NCBI GenBank assembly: GCA_963693365.1
Contig: CAVNZM010000016.1
Span: 5,518,001 to 5,582,000 of the forward strand
DNA: 64,000 nucleotides
Origin: Amoebidium appalachense
Taxonomy: Eukaryota > Ichthyosporea
Reading direction: 5' to 3'
In this document: in pieces, positions 49,596 through 61,334 of the stretch
How the letters are laid out: each line of letters starts with the position of its first letter
Position numbering within the stretch: position 1 is the stretch's first letter
Position numbers and translations under genes: made by a program
The notes under the pieces: generated by a model
Database searches by the model: none
What the model saw: only the letters and a program-made list of their open reading frames with translations
Told to the model about the DNA's origin: nothing

Positions 49596-50818
49596 CATGT
49601 GTGAATATTTTTTATTTTTTTTTTTGTGGGTGTGGGGGGGGGGGGGGGGGGGAGGGATCGAGGCCGAGGGGTTCCGGCGGGGTGGGGTGGGAGCTGAAGG
49701 GGAAGGGGGGAGGCCTCCCCCCGGCCCCCCTTCCGGGGGGGGGGGCATCACGGACATGCACATTCACGGTGTGTGTTTGCCTGGCCGAGCTGACAGATGC
49801 CCCCCCCCCACCCCCCCCCCTGGGGAGGTGGGGAACTCTACCTACTTCTAGTTTGATTAACACGAAGGGACTAACTCTAAAACACAAGTGTCGACGTTAA
49901 CGTTACGCACGCATGCACACACACACACATGTGAACACATGTGCGAGCGCACACACAATGTGTACGCACACAAACACAGTCACGCAGATCACGAGATCTA
50001 GACACGCAGACACGCGCACACACACGTGTGCATGAGCATTCACCCTGTGGGCCATACTTCCACTCGAAACACACGGAACACACATAAATATAGGCAGGTC
50101 GGCCAGGCAAACGTACAGTCACGGTGAACGTACAATAAATCCCCTCCCCCCCCCCGCCACACACACACCACCACCCTTTTGCAAGGAACCACACACACAC
50201 CACCACCCTTTTGCAAGGAACCACACACACATTGTGTGCAGCGCACAGGTGCTGCTTTGCCGAGTTGTGCGTGAAGTGATGTTTGTGTGTGCACATCTGT
50301 AGGGTGTTCAGGCAGGCGCAGTTCATCGAGGGTGTGCATGCGTGCACGTGAGTGTTTGTGTGTGCATGTGCAAGTGGGTGTTTGTGTATGTGTTGCGCGC
50401 ATTTTTGTGAGAGAGTTTGTCTGATTTTTCTGCCGGCTTGCTCGAGAAAAAGACGAGTCGGCCTCCAGGCACCCACATTAGACACATTTGACTCTACTAT
50501 GGTTCATTGGTGTCTAGCGCCAAACTAAATTGGAGCACGGCGATTGGCTACTTCATTTGCTGTACATACCGGCTCACAGAACGCGGACGTACCATTTCGG
50601 CTGATTCACTATCATAATCAAAAATGTTCTGTTCACCATTCACACACCACACCACGGTGGTGGCGTTGGTTCGAGTTACACGAGCACGTAAAAAAAGAAA
50701 GGCTAATAATACCCCTACGGGGCGCTACATTTCATATCCTATTGTGTCATGCGTTTCAAGTACACAGTAAACCTACAGAAACATCACTTAACCCCCAACC
50801 CCCACCAATTCGTTCCAT
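49096..50818. other. Intergenic region with CA/GT repeats
   Basis: The region has GT-rich 49500-49595, a T run and G tract (49612-49652), CA-rich 49900-50040 and a 34-bp tandem duplication at about 50159-50226 (CCACCACCCTTTTGCAAGGA unit). No gene is supported. Confidence 0.5.
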
Positions 50819-51209
50819 TTATGCCCTGGATGAGCCATCAGGGTTGACCTCGACGCCAGCCGTGGCCGTGAGCTCAGCCGCCTTGTCAGCGACCTGAAGC
50901 ACCTCCTCGATCTGCTGGTTGACCTGGTCCCTGACACCCTCGGGCAGCTGCATGACGGCAACCTCGAGCTGGCCCAGAGTCTTGCTGTCGGGCGCCTCGG
51001 CATCGCCGGCCGGCCGGCTGGAGGCACCAACAGATGCGCGTGCACCGGCGAGGGACTTGCGGGGTGCGCCACCGGATGCGCGGGCAGCGGATGGGGCGCC
51101 GGTGGAGCTGCGGGCCTCGTAGACACCCTGGTCGACTGCCTTCTGGATGTTGGCAAGGTTCTGCATGGGAGAAGTATGATTAGTGTCTGCACCTAAGGGA
51201 AAGAGCGCG

Positions 51210-51245
<36 letters not shown>

Positions 51246-54200
51246 ACGAGCTGAAAAAAGCAAAGAGCAAAAAGGGAAACAATGAGTGCAAGCGAAGCAA
51301 GCAGGGAGGAAGAGAAGAGAGAGTACACACCTCCTTGATCTGGGGGTAGGCCGGGTTGCTGGGGTCCTGCTTCTGCAGCTGGTCAATGGTCTCGTTGACG
51401 TTCTCGACCTTGCGGTTAATGAGCTTGGTCTCGACTGCACCAACGGAGGCGCGGGCAGTGGCGTTGGCCTCGTGGATGGAGAGGGCCTCACGAAGGTTGA
51501 CCAGGCGGGCAGTGCGGGCCTTGAAGATGTCGAACTTGATCAGAAGCTTCCAGGTGATGACCTTGCAGATGTCCTGGATGAACCACCAGATGATGCAGTA
51601 GATCCAGATCCACAGGGGGTACAGCTTGTAGCTGCCGGTGGCCAGGCCAGCAACGGGAATGCCGTCGGTCTCACCCTCGGGCCAGACGGAGGCAAGGATG
51701 GTGGAGATGGTCAGGGCAATGCAGGCGGCACCCAGAAGGAGCCATCCGGGGCGGGCCTCGAAGAAGGGGCCAACGGTACGGGCAGAGAACAGCGTAAGGA
51801 AATCGGACAGCGATACCTTGAGGTAGATCATGGTGATGATCTGACCGTACTCAAGAGCGGGGAGGTGGAGGTTGCTCTGCCAGAAGCTGTCGGGGTCCAG
51901 CGACTTGAAGGCCAGGGCGACGAGGAGCAGAGACGACAACATGGCAACGGCACCCAGAACAATGGACACGGTGAACAGAACCTTGAGGTTCCACTTCTCG
52001 GGGCGGGAAGACGGGGTGACGTTGTCATAGCCCACAGAGATAAGGGTACCGTCGTTGGTGACGTTGTCATAGCCCACAGAGATAAGGGTACCGTCGTTGA
52101 GCAGGGTGATCAACATCAACATGAGCACGGGGAGAGAGAAGAAATCGGGCCACCTCGGGGTGGTGGTCGGGATCCAGCCGTTGGTAATAGCCTCATCGTA
52201 GTACTCGTTAGGGTGGAAAGCAAACACGCACACGAAGAAGAAGCACAGAAGCTGAAGGGTGGCGGCAATACGGTAGTTGAGGAAGTTCTGGATACGCTTG
52301 AAGATGCTGCGGGCAATGACGATGGCGTGGACAATGACGGACAGACCCTCCTGAGTCAGCACAATGTCGGCGGCGGCGCGGGCGGCGTCAGTGGCACCAG
52401 ACACGGCAATACCGACATCGGCGCGCTTAAGGGCAGGGGCATCGTTCACACCGTCACCAGTCATACCGCAGGCGAAGCCCAACTTACGCAGAACCTCGAC
52501 GATCAAGAACTTGTGCTCGGGGAACACCTCGGCGAAACCATCAGCCTCGACGATGAGAGTACCGAACTTCTGGATGGCATCCTTGGGCACCTTGTTGTCG
52601 CTGTCCAGACCCGGGAGACCGACCTTCTTGCAGCTGTGGATGGTCGTGCCGAGACCCAACATGCGTGCGCACTCCTTGGCAATCACACCGTGGTCACCGG
52701 TAATCATCTTGACGTCAACACCGAGCTCCATAGACTTCTCAATGGTGTCCTTGGTGTCGTGGCGGGGGGGATCCAGGAAGGTAAGCATACCGAGCATGTT
52801 CCAGCGGCCCTCGTCGTCCGTGCGGGCAACAGCCAGAGAGCGGATACCACGGCCACCGAGCTCGTTCACCTTGCCCCACACCTCGTCGTGGATCTGGTCC
52901 TTGTTCCAGCACAGCTCGAGAATAATCTGGGGGGCGCCCTTTGTCGTCTTGAACACCTTGCCGTCAGGGCCCTCGAGGGTACCTTCCGTGCGCTTAAGGG
53001 TGGGGTCAAAGGGAATGTAGTCAATCTGCTTGTAGACGTCCAGAGACTTGAGGTCGGCAGAGCCCAGCACGAGGGTGTCAAGGGCATCACGGGGGGGCTC
53101 CTTCCACTTGGCGGCAAGGGCAGCCATCTGCAGAATGGTGCGCTGGTTCTCGCCGGGGGTCCACACGGGGGTGTCCTCCTGGATCACCATCTTGTTGAGG
53201 GTCAGGGTGCCGGTCTTGTCGGAGCACAACATGTTCATGCCGGCCATCTCCTCAATGGCAGTCAGGCGGGTGACAATGGCGCCGTGGACGGACATCTGGC
53301 GGGAACCGAGGGCCAGCGTGGTGGTGCACACAATCTCAATGGCAATGGGGATGGAGGCAACCATCAGAACGACGACGAAGGAAAGAGCCTCCTTGAACTT
53401 CTCACCGCGGATGAGCAGGTATGCCAGGGCAATACCGCACAGAAGAAGAGACAGGACGACCAGCACAATCATGATGCGGATAAGCATCTTCTGGAGGTTG
53501 CCCAGGTCATCACCACCCTGCAACATAGCAGCAGTCTTGCCGAAGAACGTGTTCATGCCGGTGTCCATGACGGTACCCTCAACCTCACCACGGGTGACGG
53601 TGGAACCCATCTTGGCGTCATCACCAGCATACATGGTGACGGGGAGAGACTCACCCGTAAGGGCGGACTGATCGACCTGAATCTGACCGTGGTTGACCTG
53701 GAAGGGAGAGGGGAAAAGGTAAGAGCAAGCACAATGGATGCATAAAATAATGTTTCCTAAAATTAAAGCCGGCTGGTTGCCGAACATAATGTGCACTAAG
53801 GTTTGGGGGCCGATAGACAATAAAGAGAAGGAAAAGGGGACGAGTGCAAGGGGGGGAACGCGATAACGGTGTGCAGCCCGAAAGCAAACGGTGCACGAGG
53901 CAGGCATGTGGTGGTGGTGGTGGTGGTGGTTGGGGGAAGGGGGTGGGTGGTTGGGGGTAGCAAGAAAGCAACAAGCAGGGGCAACAAGGAGACACATACC
54001 CTGCAGTCAGCAGGCACGTTGGAACCGGCAGCCAAGAGTACGAGGTCACCGGGGACAAGCAGGGCGGCGTCAATGTTCTTCCAGTTGCCGTCGCGCTTGG
54101 CAGTAGCCATGGGCTTAAGGGAAGCCTTAAGAGCCTCAACGGCATTACCGGCCTTAATAATTTCGTACCAACCAATAGTGGCATTGGCGAACTGGATGAA

Positions 54201-55306
54201 GAGAAGGATACCCATGTCCAGCCAGTTCTGGATGGCAGCCTCGATAATGATGGCGAGCCAAATCATAATAGGCATAGGGGCCTTGAGCTGTAGGGGTAGG
54301 GGGAAGGGGATATGTTGGTAAGAAACAACCCAGACACCCCAAACGGGAAAAAGGCAACCCCTTACAGATCCCTCTAAAAGGAAGTAATGGTCAGCACTTG
54401 GCTTAGAACAGAAGAGTGCAAGGAACTCTCGAACACACCATATACTTCTACAAGATGGAGCGGAAAGCAAGCACAAGCAGAGCAAAAAAATTGCTTGGTC
54501 ACACCACAAAAGGATTGCAAGACAACCAAATTAAGCTGTTTATGTTTGAGAGGTTCGATAAGTAAACAAAGCTACTAGTCCTCTATCAAGAACTCGTTAT
54601 ATTGGCAAACTAAGCAAATGCAAAATACAGAGATGTCTCGTAATTGAGGTATTCGGGCAGGGCACGAGGCTATCTATAGAAATACTAGGAAAGCAAGCAC
54701 AAGCAGAGCAAAAGATTTGCTTGGTCACACCAAAAAAGGATTGCAAGACAACCAAGCAGGTATTCGGGCAGGGCAACGAAGCTATCTATAAAAATACTAG
54801 AAGAGTTACTAACCTGCATCAGGTAGATGAGCCACTTGGGGGTCTTCTTCTCCACAAGCTCGTTCCTACCCCATTGGTGGATGAGAGCATCGGCCTCTGC
54901 AATAACCAAGAAAGGTCAGAAAAAAAACTTGTGGAACAGACTAACCAACGTGACAGGCTCGACGTGCAACGGACCTGAAACCACTCCAAGTTCCCCTCAC
55001 GAAGACGCCACTTCTGCATACATAAAGCTCATAAAGAAAGGCAGCACCATCAGGTTACCATAAGACTAACGAGGCTTCCTTTAGCATAAACGAGCTGCAA
55101 CTCTTTCCAGCAGGCACTGGGATGAGCATGGGAAGGCAGGACAGGCACTCGAAGGACGTACCAGATGAGGTGAGACCCTTGGAGGGGACCCAGTCGGCGG
55201 CGGCCTTCTTGGCATCATCGCCGTGCTCATCGTTCATAGCGACGAGCTCAACAGCTCCCTCTTTCTCTTTGCCTGCCATTTTGCCCTTCTCGCCAGGTGC
55301 GTCCAT
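50819..55306 (-). CDS. Plasma-membrane P-type H+-ATPase (five exons)
   Basis: A P3A ATPase pumps protons out of the cell using ATP. Exons 55306-55162, 54896-54814, 54287-54000, 53697-51331 and 51160-50819 sum to 1074 aa plus TAA with all phases agreeing. Landmarks: N-terminal helix WGRNELVEKKTPKWLIYLMQ; actuator motif TGES at 186-189; PIAIE of M4; phosphorylation motif CSDKTGTLT with Asp332; ITGDHG; MTGDGVNDAPALKRADVGIA; M5-M10. Residues 962-1074 form a long, polar C-terminal tail with Ser/Arg-rich segments, plausibly autoinhibitory as in plant and fungal pumps, though the sequence is different. Oddly, residues 706-719 (NDGTLISVGYDNVT) are repeated exactly as 720-733 by a 42-bp DNA duplication. 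Codons end strongly in G/C. A TATA box lies about 70 bp upstream. Confidence 0.95.
52016..52099 (-). repeat. Exact 42-bp tandem duplication inside the H+-ATPase gene
   Basis: Copies 52016-52057 and 52058-52099 are identical. They keep the frame and add 14 residues, duplicating the M6 segment that contains the conserved Asp of LNDGT. Confidence 0.95.
54468..54800. repeat. Direct repeats in H+-ATPase intron 2
   Basis: A block of about 70 bp (AGCAAGCACAAGCAGAGCAA and following) occurs at about 54468-54533 and 54691-54755. A second unit (GTATTCGGGCAGGGCA...ATACTAG) occurs at 54652-54688 and 54760-54800. The copies differ by a few substitutions. Confidence 0.75.
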
Positions 55307-55375
55307 CGGCTAGCGATTCACCGAAGATGCGGAACGCGTGGACGTCAGGATGCGGTTGGAAATCGTGCCCGACAC

Positions 55376-55383
55376 TTTTTATA
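55376..55383 (-). promoter_or_regulatory. TATA box of the H+-ATPase gene
   Basis: TATAAAAA on the coding strand lies 70 bp upstream of the ATG at 55306. A GACGTCA half-CRE is at 55341-55347 between them. The position fits a core promoter. Confidence 0.55.
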
Positions 55384-55389
55384 CTAAGC

Positions 55390-57175
55390 CGCAGGGCACA
55401 CTTTTGGTAACAGAGCCGTGTGATTGTTAACTAATCGGAATTGAACATGAGCATCTACCAATTGTATTTGTCGGAATTTCATTGTTTGTGGTGCATAGGA
55501 CGTCGATAAAGAAAACAGATTTTGTAATCTATATATTTAAGGTAGATAAAGATTTTTAATTCATTAAACCTTTTTTGGTTTTAAATGTGATGTCAGTAAT
55601 TGCTTTACGTAGACTTTCAAATCAAATTCTGCTTGTGTGCCAGCCCACGCCACACAGTGTGTGAGCATTCAAGATTCCATTTTGCCAGCCCTCAAGTGGT
55701 GAGACCGCCATGTGCGCCGGTGGGGAAGAGCATGAGCACAGCAGCATTGCTACAATGTAGAGAAACTTTTTGAGAAATAAGTAGAAAAAATATTTTCTGT
55801 TTTTATTATTCGCTCTATTTATTTATAAAAATGAAGAATTCTGCTCGGCTATTTGGTGCCGCCGATGGATTGTGCCTTGTGCTAGCTAGCCCTTTGATTC
55901 GCTCTTGGTCACGAACTCTTGATGCCAGAATAAAAACTCATTTCCGACTGGATAGAATGCAGATTGGACTAACGCCAGCTTTCAGGCCAGTGACGACCTT
56001 GGCCATGACTTTGACCGAATCAATCACTTTCATGTCCACGGTGGCTGTTTCATGTTTGTGGTGTCCATTTCCATTGGCTAACTATCAGCAGCCAGATTCT
56101 GCGTGTAACGGCCGCCCCCGCGCACTCGGCCCAATGCCATGTGCAGGCACCGACATCTGCACATCGGTTCCAAGAACTACTGGCTACCCTCCACGATTCG
56201 TATATGCGCCCTTTAGCATAAATTTTGCCTACCGTAAGTTTCTCATAAATAAGAATAACTGTATTTTTATATGGTGACAGTTTCAGACGTTACTTCGGGG
56301 TTCAATACTCATCGACTTGGCCGGTATGTACACTACATGTACATGATTTCCGGTGTTGGCTCCTTATGATCGCGAAAGCCTTGATATCGGTGGGGTTTCA
56401 GTACGCTGTTTACTCAAGGCAAAGAGAGACCAGTCTCAGGTATGGGGGGTTTTGCTCGGAATATCCCCTCAGCGGTATATCATGATCACGCGGGGCCCGT
56501 TGTCACGGAGCGAGCTTGATAATAAATAGGTGTATTATAGCCTACGTGAGTTGTAGTAATTATAACGGGCAGTATGCAATAATAACCTTGAAATTTTTTT
56601 CTCTTGACTTGGATTTATTGATCAGTGGTCCAGTGGATATGAAGGCAACGTGCAGCCACAGGCTACATGACCTTGAAATTCTGGTGATACACAATCCAGT
56701 CAAAAGAAAAAACATTGTCTTCTCAGTATGCCGTGCATACTTGTCATATCTTTCTGTCGAATAAATCCAGTCAAAGGTTTCAAACAGTATTTGCCGAGAC
56801 ATACGCAGCGACAAATATTTTGCTAATATGTGTACATACGTATACGTGTACGTTACGAAAATCTATCTATAGCATCCTCGCCTTTTTTTTTATCTTTTCC
56901 GATTTAATCTTGTGCCTCCGGATCTGTCCATTTCAAAGTAAAGCCGACAATAGAAAAAGGTTCTATAGTTCATAATTCAGCCCTTTTTACTATATTAATT
57001 GATTGCTTCATTCACAACAGTAGTGTGCATGGGGTCGCTATATTGCATACAGCTGAAAACTGCCGCATCAAACCTCAAGTATTTTCAGCAACAATTTATC
57101 GTTCCCAAGTCTGATATATTCTGGGCATCTGTTTATATTTAAGTCACATATCTCTATATTTTTTAGGGGAATAGT
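55390..57175. other. Intergenic region upstream of the H+-ATPase gene
   Basis: The sequence is AT-rich and unique. A plus frame of 148 codons at 55831-56277 has no recognised similarity or splice context and is not called. 56401-56490 is an element fragment. Confidence 0.5.
56401..56490 (-). mobile_element. Dispersed element 3' terminus, fragment
   Basis: These 90 bp match the terminal part of 5565-5926 and 6555-7099 (CTCGAGG/AAGAGAGACCAGTCTCAGG, GGAATATCCCCTCAGCGGTA). The common end again starts at the CGCTGTTTACT terminus. Confidence 0.65.
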
Positions 57176-57445
57176 TCAGGCATCCGCCATTTCACTTGCA
57201 TTCGTTGGATCTAGCAACGTATTTCCACCGTGGTTTCTAATTAAACGGAAAAGGATCTTGTGGTGATAGTTGACAGCACCTTGCATGTGTTGCCCCAAAC
57301 TTGATATGCGCGCTAGAATTTCGTGTCTATTGGCCCTGTGCTCACGATGAGTCTGTTTTGCCCCCCCTCCGGCAATTTGCGCCCACTGGGCCAGATCCTT
57401 AAGTACATGCGCTCTGATTGGTTGACGGGTAGTTGTGGCGGCCAC
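57176..57445 (-). CDS. Possible small unidentified protein
   Basis: An 89-codon ATG frame with balanced composition (VLKDLAQWAQIAGGGAKQTH, ISSLGQHMQGAVNYHHKILF) ends at TGA 57176. It may be part of a divergent pair with the plus gene at 57622. Against it: a CCAATCA motif that could serve the plus gene lies inside it, and I recognise no family. Confidence 0.3.
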   Translation of the reverse strand: MAATTTRQPIRAHVLKDLAQWAQIAGGGAKQTHREHRANRHEILARISSLGQHMQGAVNYHHKILFRLIRNHGGNTLLDPTNASEMADA

Positions 57446-57621
57446 TCATAATCAATAGCAGTCGGTAAGATCTCTGCGATTGATTGGCTACACGTGTGCA
57501 TAATTCACTGTTTTGCTTTTTGTTTGGCCATGGAATACTGATCAGTGACTCACAAGTCTCACATGTGATTGTACAGACAACGCCACAAAAAGTTGTGTTT
57601 ACATACTTGTAGCAGGCTTCT

Positions 57622-59106
57622 ATGCCTGCGAACTCTTCCGACCCCGCTGCTTCTACACCTACACAAGTGCTTTTATTAGAACGCCCACCTCACCGGCTTC
57701 AAACAGTGGTCATATTCTGCTGTTCTTTCTATTCTGGCGGTAAGATCTTTAGATTTCTGCTTTTGTTGTTGAGAGAGGATCCTCGTAAGTCACAACGTGA
57801 TGTGTTTTGGTAACAAAGTATACGACTACAGTAGATACCTGACACAAATGATTCTAACATGCACCAGCGCTCTTTCGATTCGTGCCGAGTACTCTGTAGT
57901 TTGTGCTCCCTCCTTTACTTATGCCTGAGTGGTTGCCAGGCACGCAACACCCATACGTTATCATTTCACGTCACCTTACCCTGAGATGCACATTATCATT
58001 TACACGTCACCTTACCCTGAGATACAACCTGCAGATGCGTTTTACACACACACGGACTTTTGCACCTAAGTGAGTTTGATGTTGTGATGGACATTGAGTT
58101 GGCACCAATACAGGTACAGCTTGCCAAGACATTTCCATGTGGTATAGGTGTGCCCCGTCGTTAGACAACGGTGGCTTCGTTTATAGAACTGGATAATGGA
58201 GAGGCTGGGAGAGGGGGTGTTGTGTCGGGCTTTTTGTGTCTTTTATGCCTTCCGTGGGGGAAAAGCAGCCGGGGATGAGTATAGCTGCACATGCGTGTGT
58301 CTACTCCCCGCAATCGTTCCTTCTTACCTTAGGTAAGTGTTCATTGTTTTCTACCGCTTGCCTTGACGGGCCTTGCCCTCATCCCGTTCCCATCCCCTCC
58401 TGCTTGCACCTCTCCTCCCTCCCCCCTCCCTCCCCTTCCCCCTCCTCCCCTCCCCCCTTTCCCCCGGAAACCCAAACTCAAGGGACGGACACTGAGTTCT
58501 GTTTTTTTGGGGTGTTAGTGAGTTCATTGCGATCTGTGTATTTTGCTCCTTTTTCAGAATATGGGCCCTGGACACCCTGCTTATGCTTCGTTGCACGGTA
58601 TGTTCTCGGCACGTGCCATTCCATACACCTTACTCTAATTTCCAGTCTCTATGTGTACTTCGTACTGAGTTCTTTCGAATATTCCCTCCTCCTGCTCCCC
58701 CCCCCCATCTTTACTTCCATGCAACCGGGCATGGTTGCTCTGTGTCGTGCATCTGTAAGCACACGCGTTTGTCGCTGCACTGCATTAGTTTGCACACACA
58801 TCTTCACCGTTTTGCTCACCTTGCTTGCATAAGCAACCCTGCTCGTCTTTGATCAAGACGGGTTGACCCACCCAAGTTCAGTTGATGCTGCTGTCTGAGT
58901 TGGAGCGTCGTATATACGCGGGCTAAGGGGTCGAAACTCAGACGCAATTGATGACTTGGGCCCTCCCTGAGGATGGGCTCTGCTTATGACGCATACTGTG
59001 CGCATGGCTGATGCTGCATAGTTGAATGTTTGCCTTTGCATGTGTCCTGCACCATGCTTCTCATCGTGTATGCGTACTTCGTACTGTGTTCCGCATTCAA
59101 ACCCCC

Positions 59107-59137
<31 letters not shown>

Positions 59138-60017
59138 CTTTCCCCCTTCCTCCTTTGACCCTGCGCTCTCGGGTTGGGGATGGGCTCTACTTATGACGCT
59201 TACAGGTTTTGATTGGAAAAACTAGATTCTGCACTGTGTTGTCGTTTGTGTTGTCCGTGGTGAGTGTGTTCTTGGTACTCTGAAACATATTCTGGCCTCC
59301 CCCCCCCCCCCCCCCCCCCCCCCAAACACGGGTGCACACCTCCTCTTCCAATACCCCGATCCTGGTGCACAGACTGATGTGTCGAACTTTCGTCTTTATA
59401 CATTGCTTTGAACTGCTTTTCGAACCAAGCCCCCCCCCCCCCCCCCCCCCCCCCTTTCCTCCGCCACCTTCTTCTTTTCCAGTAGAACGCCCCATACCTA
59501 TTGTCCATCTGTTCGGATGTGTATTATTTTTGTGCACCCGCCTTACGCACGACGTCAACAGTTTTGATTTGTCAGTTTTGAGTTTGTCTTTTGGATGTGT
59601 ATTATTTTTGTGTACCCGCCTTATGCATGACGTCAACAGTTTTGATTTGTCAGTTTTGAGTTTGTCTTTTGTACCACTCTTTGCCCCGACTCCCACCCTA
59701 CTCCATGGTCCCCCCCCGCTCCTTTTCCCAAACAATTCCCCCGCCGTTCTTCTTTCTCAGCCGGCTAGGTTTTTGGGTTGCCTGGTAAGTTTTGAAATGG
59801 AGCTCTCGTCTCTGATCTGTCCACCACAGGGTTTTTTTTATTTAAAAAAAAAAAAAAAAAAAATTCTTCTCCTCTCTCTCCCCCCCCCCCCCCCCCCCCG
59901 GCCAAACCCTGTATACACTCTTCTCATCAGCAGGCCTCTAACCCACTCTGCAGAACGTTTTACGCATTTCTCCCCTTGGAGAACTTGGTCGTTGGTGCGT
60001 TTTTGTCTGATATCTAA
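57622..60017 (+). CDS. Unidentified multi-exon membrane-type protein (partial model)
   Basis: A likely first exon starts at ATG 57622 (MPANSSDPAASTPTQVLLLE, then a hydrophobic stretch to 57784, GTAAGT donor). Phase-consistent exons follow: about 58038-58113 (VLHTHGLLHLSEFDVVMDIE, LAPIQ), 58187-58332 (NWIMERLGEGVLCRAFCVFY ... PAIVPSYLR), 58558-58597 (IWALDTLLMLRCT), a 24-nt micro-exon 59761-59784 (PARFLGCL) and 59931-60017 (QASNPLCRTFYAFLPLENLV ... stop). Splice signals are strong (GTACAG, GTAAGT, GTATGT, GTAAGT donors; TTATAG, TTTTTCAG, TTTCTCAG acceptors). The join between the first exon and 58038 is out of phase, so an exon is missing or the start is wrong. Several hydrophobic segments suggest a membrane protein; no family is recognised. 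Confidence 0.45.
58707..59101 (+). mobile_element. Family A SINE-like element
   Basis: It lies in an intron of the putative 57622 gene, with the tail (C tract 59102-59122) on the right. The hairpin (TCGTCTTTGATCAAGACGGG at 58840-58859), box-A-like TGTCTGAGTTGG (58892-58903), box-B-like GGTCGAAACTC (58929-58939) and GTACTTCGTAC hairpin are all present. Its 5' end abuts a C tract (58697-58706) preceded by another GTACTTCGTACTGAG remnant. Confidence 0.78.
59178..59298 (+). mobile_element. Degenerate family A/B relative, 5'-truncated
   Basis: It begins at GGATGGGCTCTACTTATGAC, the common truncation point, and ends at a C tract (59299-59323). The middle resembles the degenerate copy at 43643-43795 in reverse. 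Confidence 0.5.
59515..59670. repeat. 78-bp tandem duplication
   Basis: Units 59515-59592 and 59593-59670 (GGATGTGTATTATTTTTGTG ... GAGTTTGTCTTTT) differ at about four positions. They lie in an intron of the putative 57622 gene. Confidence 0.85.
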
Positions 60018-60080
60018 CGACTCTGCAGGGTCCCCTGAGACTACTGACACTCTAACGTTCCCTCCCCTCTCTTACTTCAC

Positions 60081-60111
<31 letters not shown>

Positions 60112-60220
60112 TTCCCTTCCTTTCCTCCTTCCCCTCCCATTTTCTCTGCACACTCAACAGGTCTTAACCAGCTCTGCACATCGTTAGTCACAATCTTCTC
60201 TCATATATGAGACCCCCCTC

Positions 60221-60293
<73 letters not shown>

Positions 60294-60294
<1 letters not shown>

Positions 60295-60480
60295 GCGCCT
60301 GTTGTTTTGCTTGTCATTTGTTGTTCTGGTTGATTACCTGTAATCTTCGCTTATTTATGTGTGTGTGTGTGTGTGTATGTATGTTGTGCCTTTTTTTTTT
60401 TTTTTTTTTTTTTGTTGGCGCCTGTTGTTTTGCTTGTCATTTGTTGTTCTGGTTGATTACCTGTAATCTTCGCTTATTTA

Positions 60481-60511
<31 letters not shown>

Positions 60512-60520
60512 TGTGCGGGG
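60294..60520. repeat. 123-bp tandem duplication
   Basis: GGCGCCTGTTGTTTTGCTTG starts at 60294 and again at 60417, each unit ending in TTATTTATG, a GT array and TATGTATGTTGTGC. The copies are nearly exact. Confidence 0.85.
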
Positions 60521-60674
60521 TTGCACACACCGGTGTCTACTTATCTTCCTACTGTTTTTCTCTCCACACACTTCATCTGTCCACTTCTGCATACCCCCTT
60601 TTATAGCTATAGACACACTTCACACATTGCGTTACGCACACGCATGCACACACCGCTCTGTTGGCGACAGCTCC

Positions 60675-61312
60675 CTTGGAACCCATGCGGCATGTTACCC
60701 GCCGGCGTAACATAACTCGGACTATCGATTTGGCTTTTTTCAAGCCCAAAGCAATGGGTGATACCATATTTCCGGCTGACATTCGGGGGCATAGCTTTCC
60801 GTTCGAAGACGTTAAAGTTCCGCCCTAGTAAGCGTGTTACTACCCTGCGGCGTGGGTCAAATCTCATATTTTTCCCTCTGATTGTGAATTCTGCGGCCTT
60901 CGGGACTTAATTCTTTTCAGCTGGTGTAGTATGTTAGCCAGGGAAGTATCGACTTAGGTAGCGACGGGGGAGCTTCCTAGAAGCCCCGTCTCCTGAGTTC
61001 CTATCAATATTTTCCTTGCTTCTGCTTACTGCTGCAACTTTACCCCCCGGCCTTTCCCACTGCCCTTGCCTGCATAAGCAACCCTGCTCGTCTCTGATCA
61101 AGACGGGTGACCTACCCATGTTCAAGTGAAACAGTATCGGAGTTGGGTTCGTTAACGAGGTGAATAGGTCGAAACTCGGGTACTGTGGATGACGTGGCCC
61201 CCCCCTGAGGATGGGCTCTGCTTATTATGCATACTCTTTATGTATGGCTTGCATTCTGCATCGTGTTATCCGTTTGTTCTTGTGTACTTCGTACTTTTTG
61301 ACGCATTCAAAC
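60675..61312 (+). mobile_element. Family B SINE-like element, near full length
   Basis: This is the best family B reference copy. It has the 5' block CCGGCGTAACATAACTCGG, a TCGTCTCTGATCAAGACGGG hairpin (61088-61107), box-A-like TATCGGAGTTGG (61135-61146), box-B-like GGTCGAAACTC (61167-61177), GGATGGGCTCTGCTTATTAT, GTGTACTTCGTAC, GCATTCAAA, and a C tail to 61334. The next base after the tail is the first base of a family A element. Confidence 0.78.
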
Positions 61313-61334
61313 CCCCCCCCCCCCCCCCCCCCCC

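Noticed and set aside
51286-53745. An 819-codon plus-strand frame opposite the H+-ATPase
   Set aside because: It is the antisense shadow of a gene with strongly G/C-ending codons, which removes stop codons on the other strand. The protein has no recognisable domain, while the minus strand is an unmistakable ATPase.
55831-56277. A 148-codon plus-strand frame
   Set aside because: There is no family resemblance, no splice context, and mixed composition in AT-rich intergenic DNA. It could be chance.
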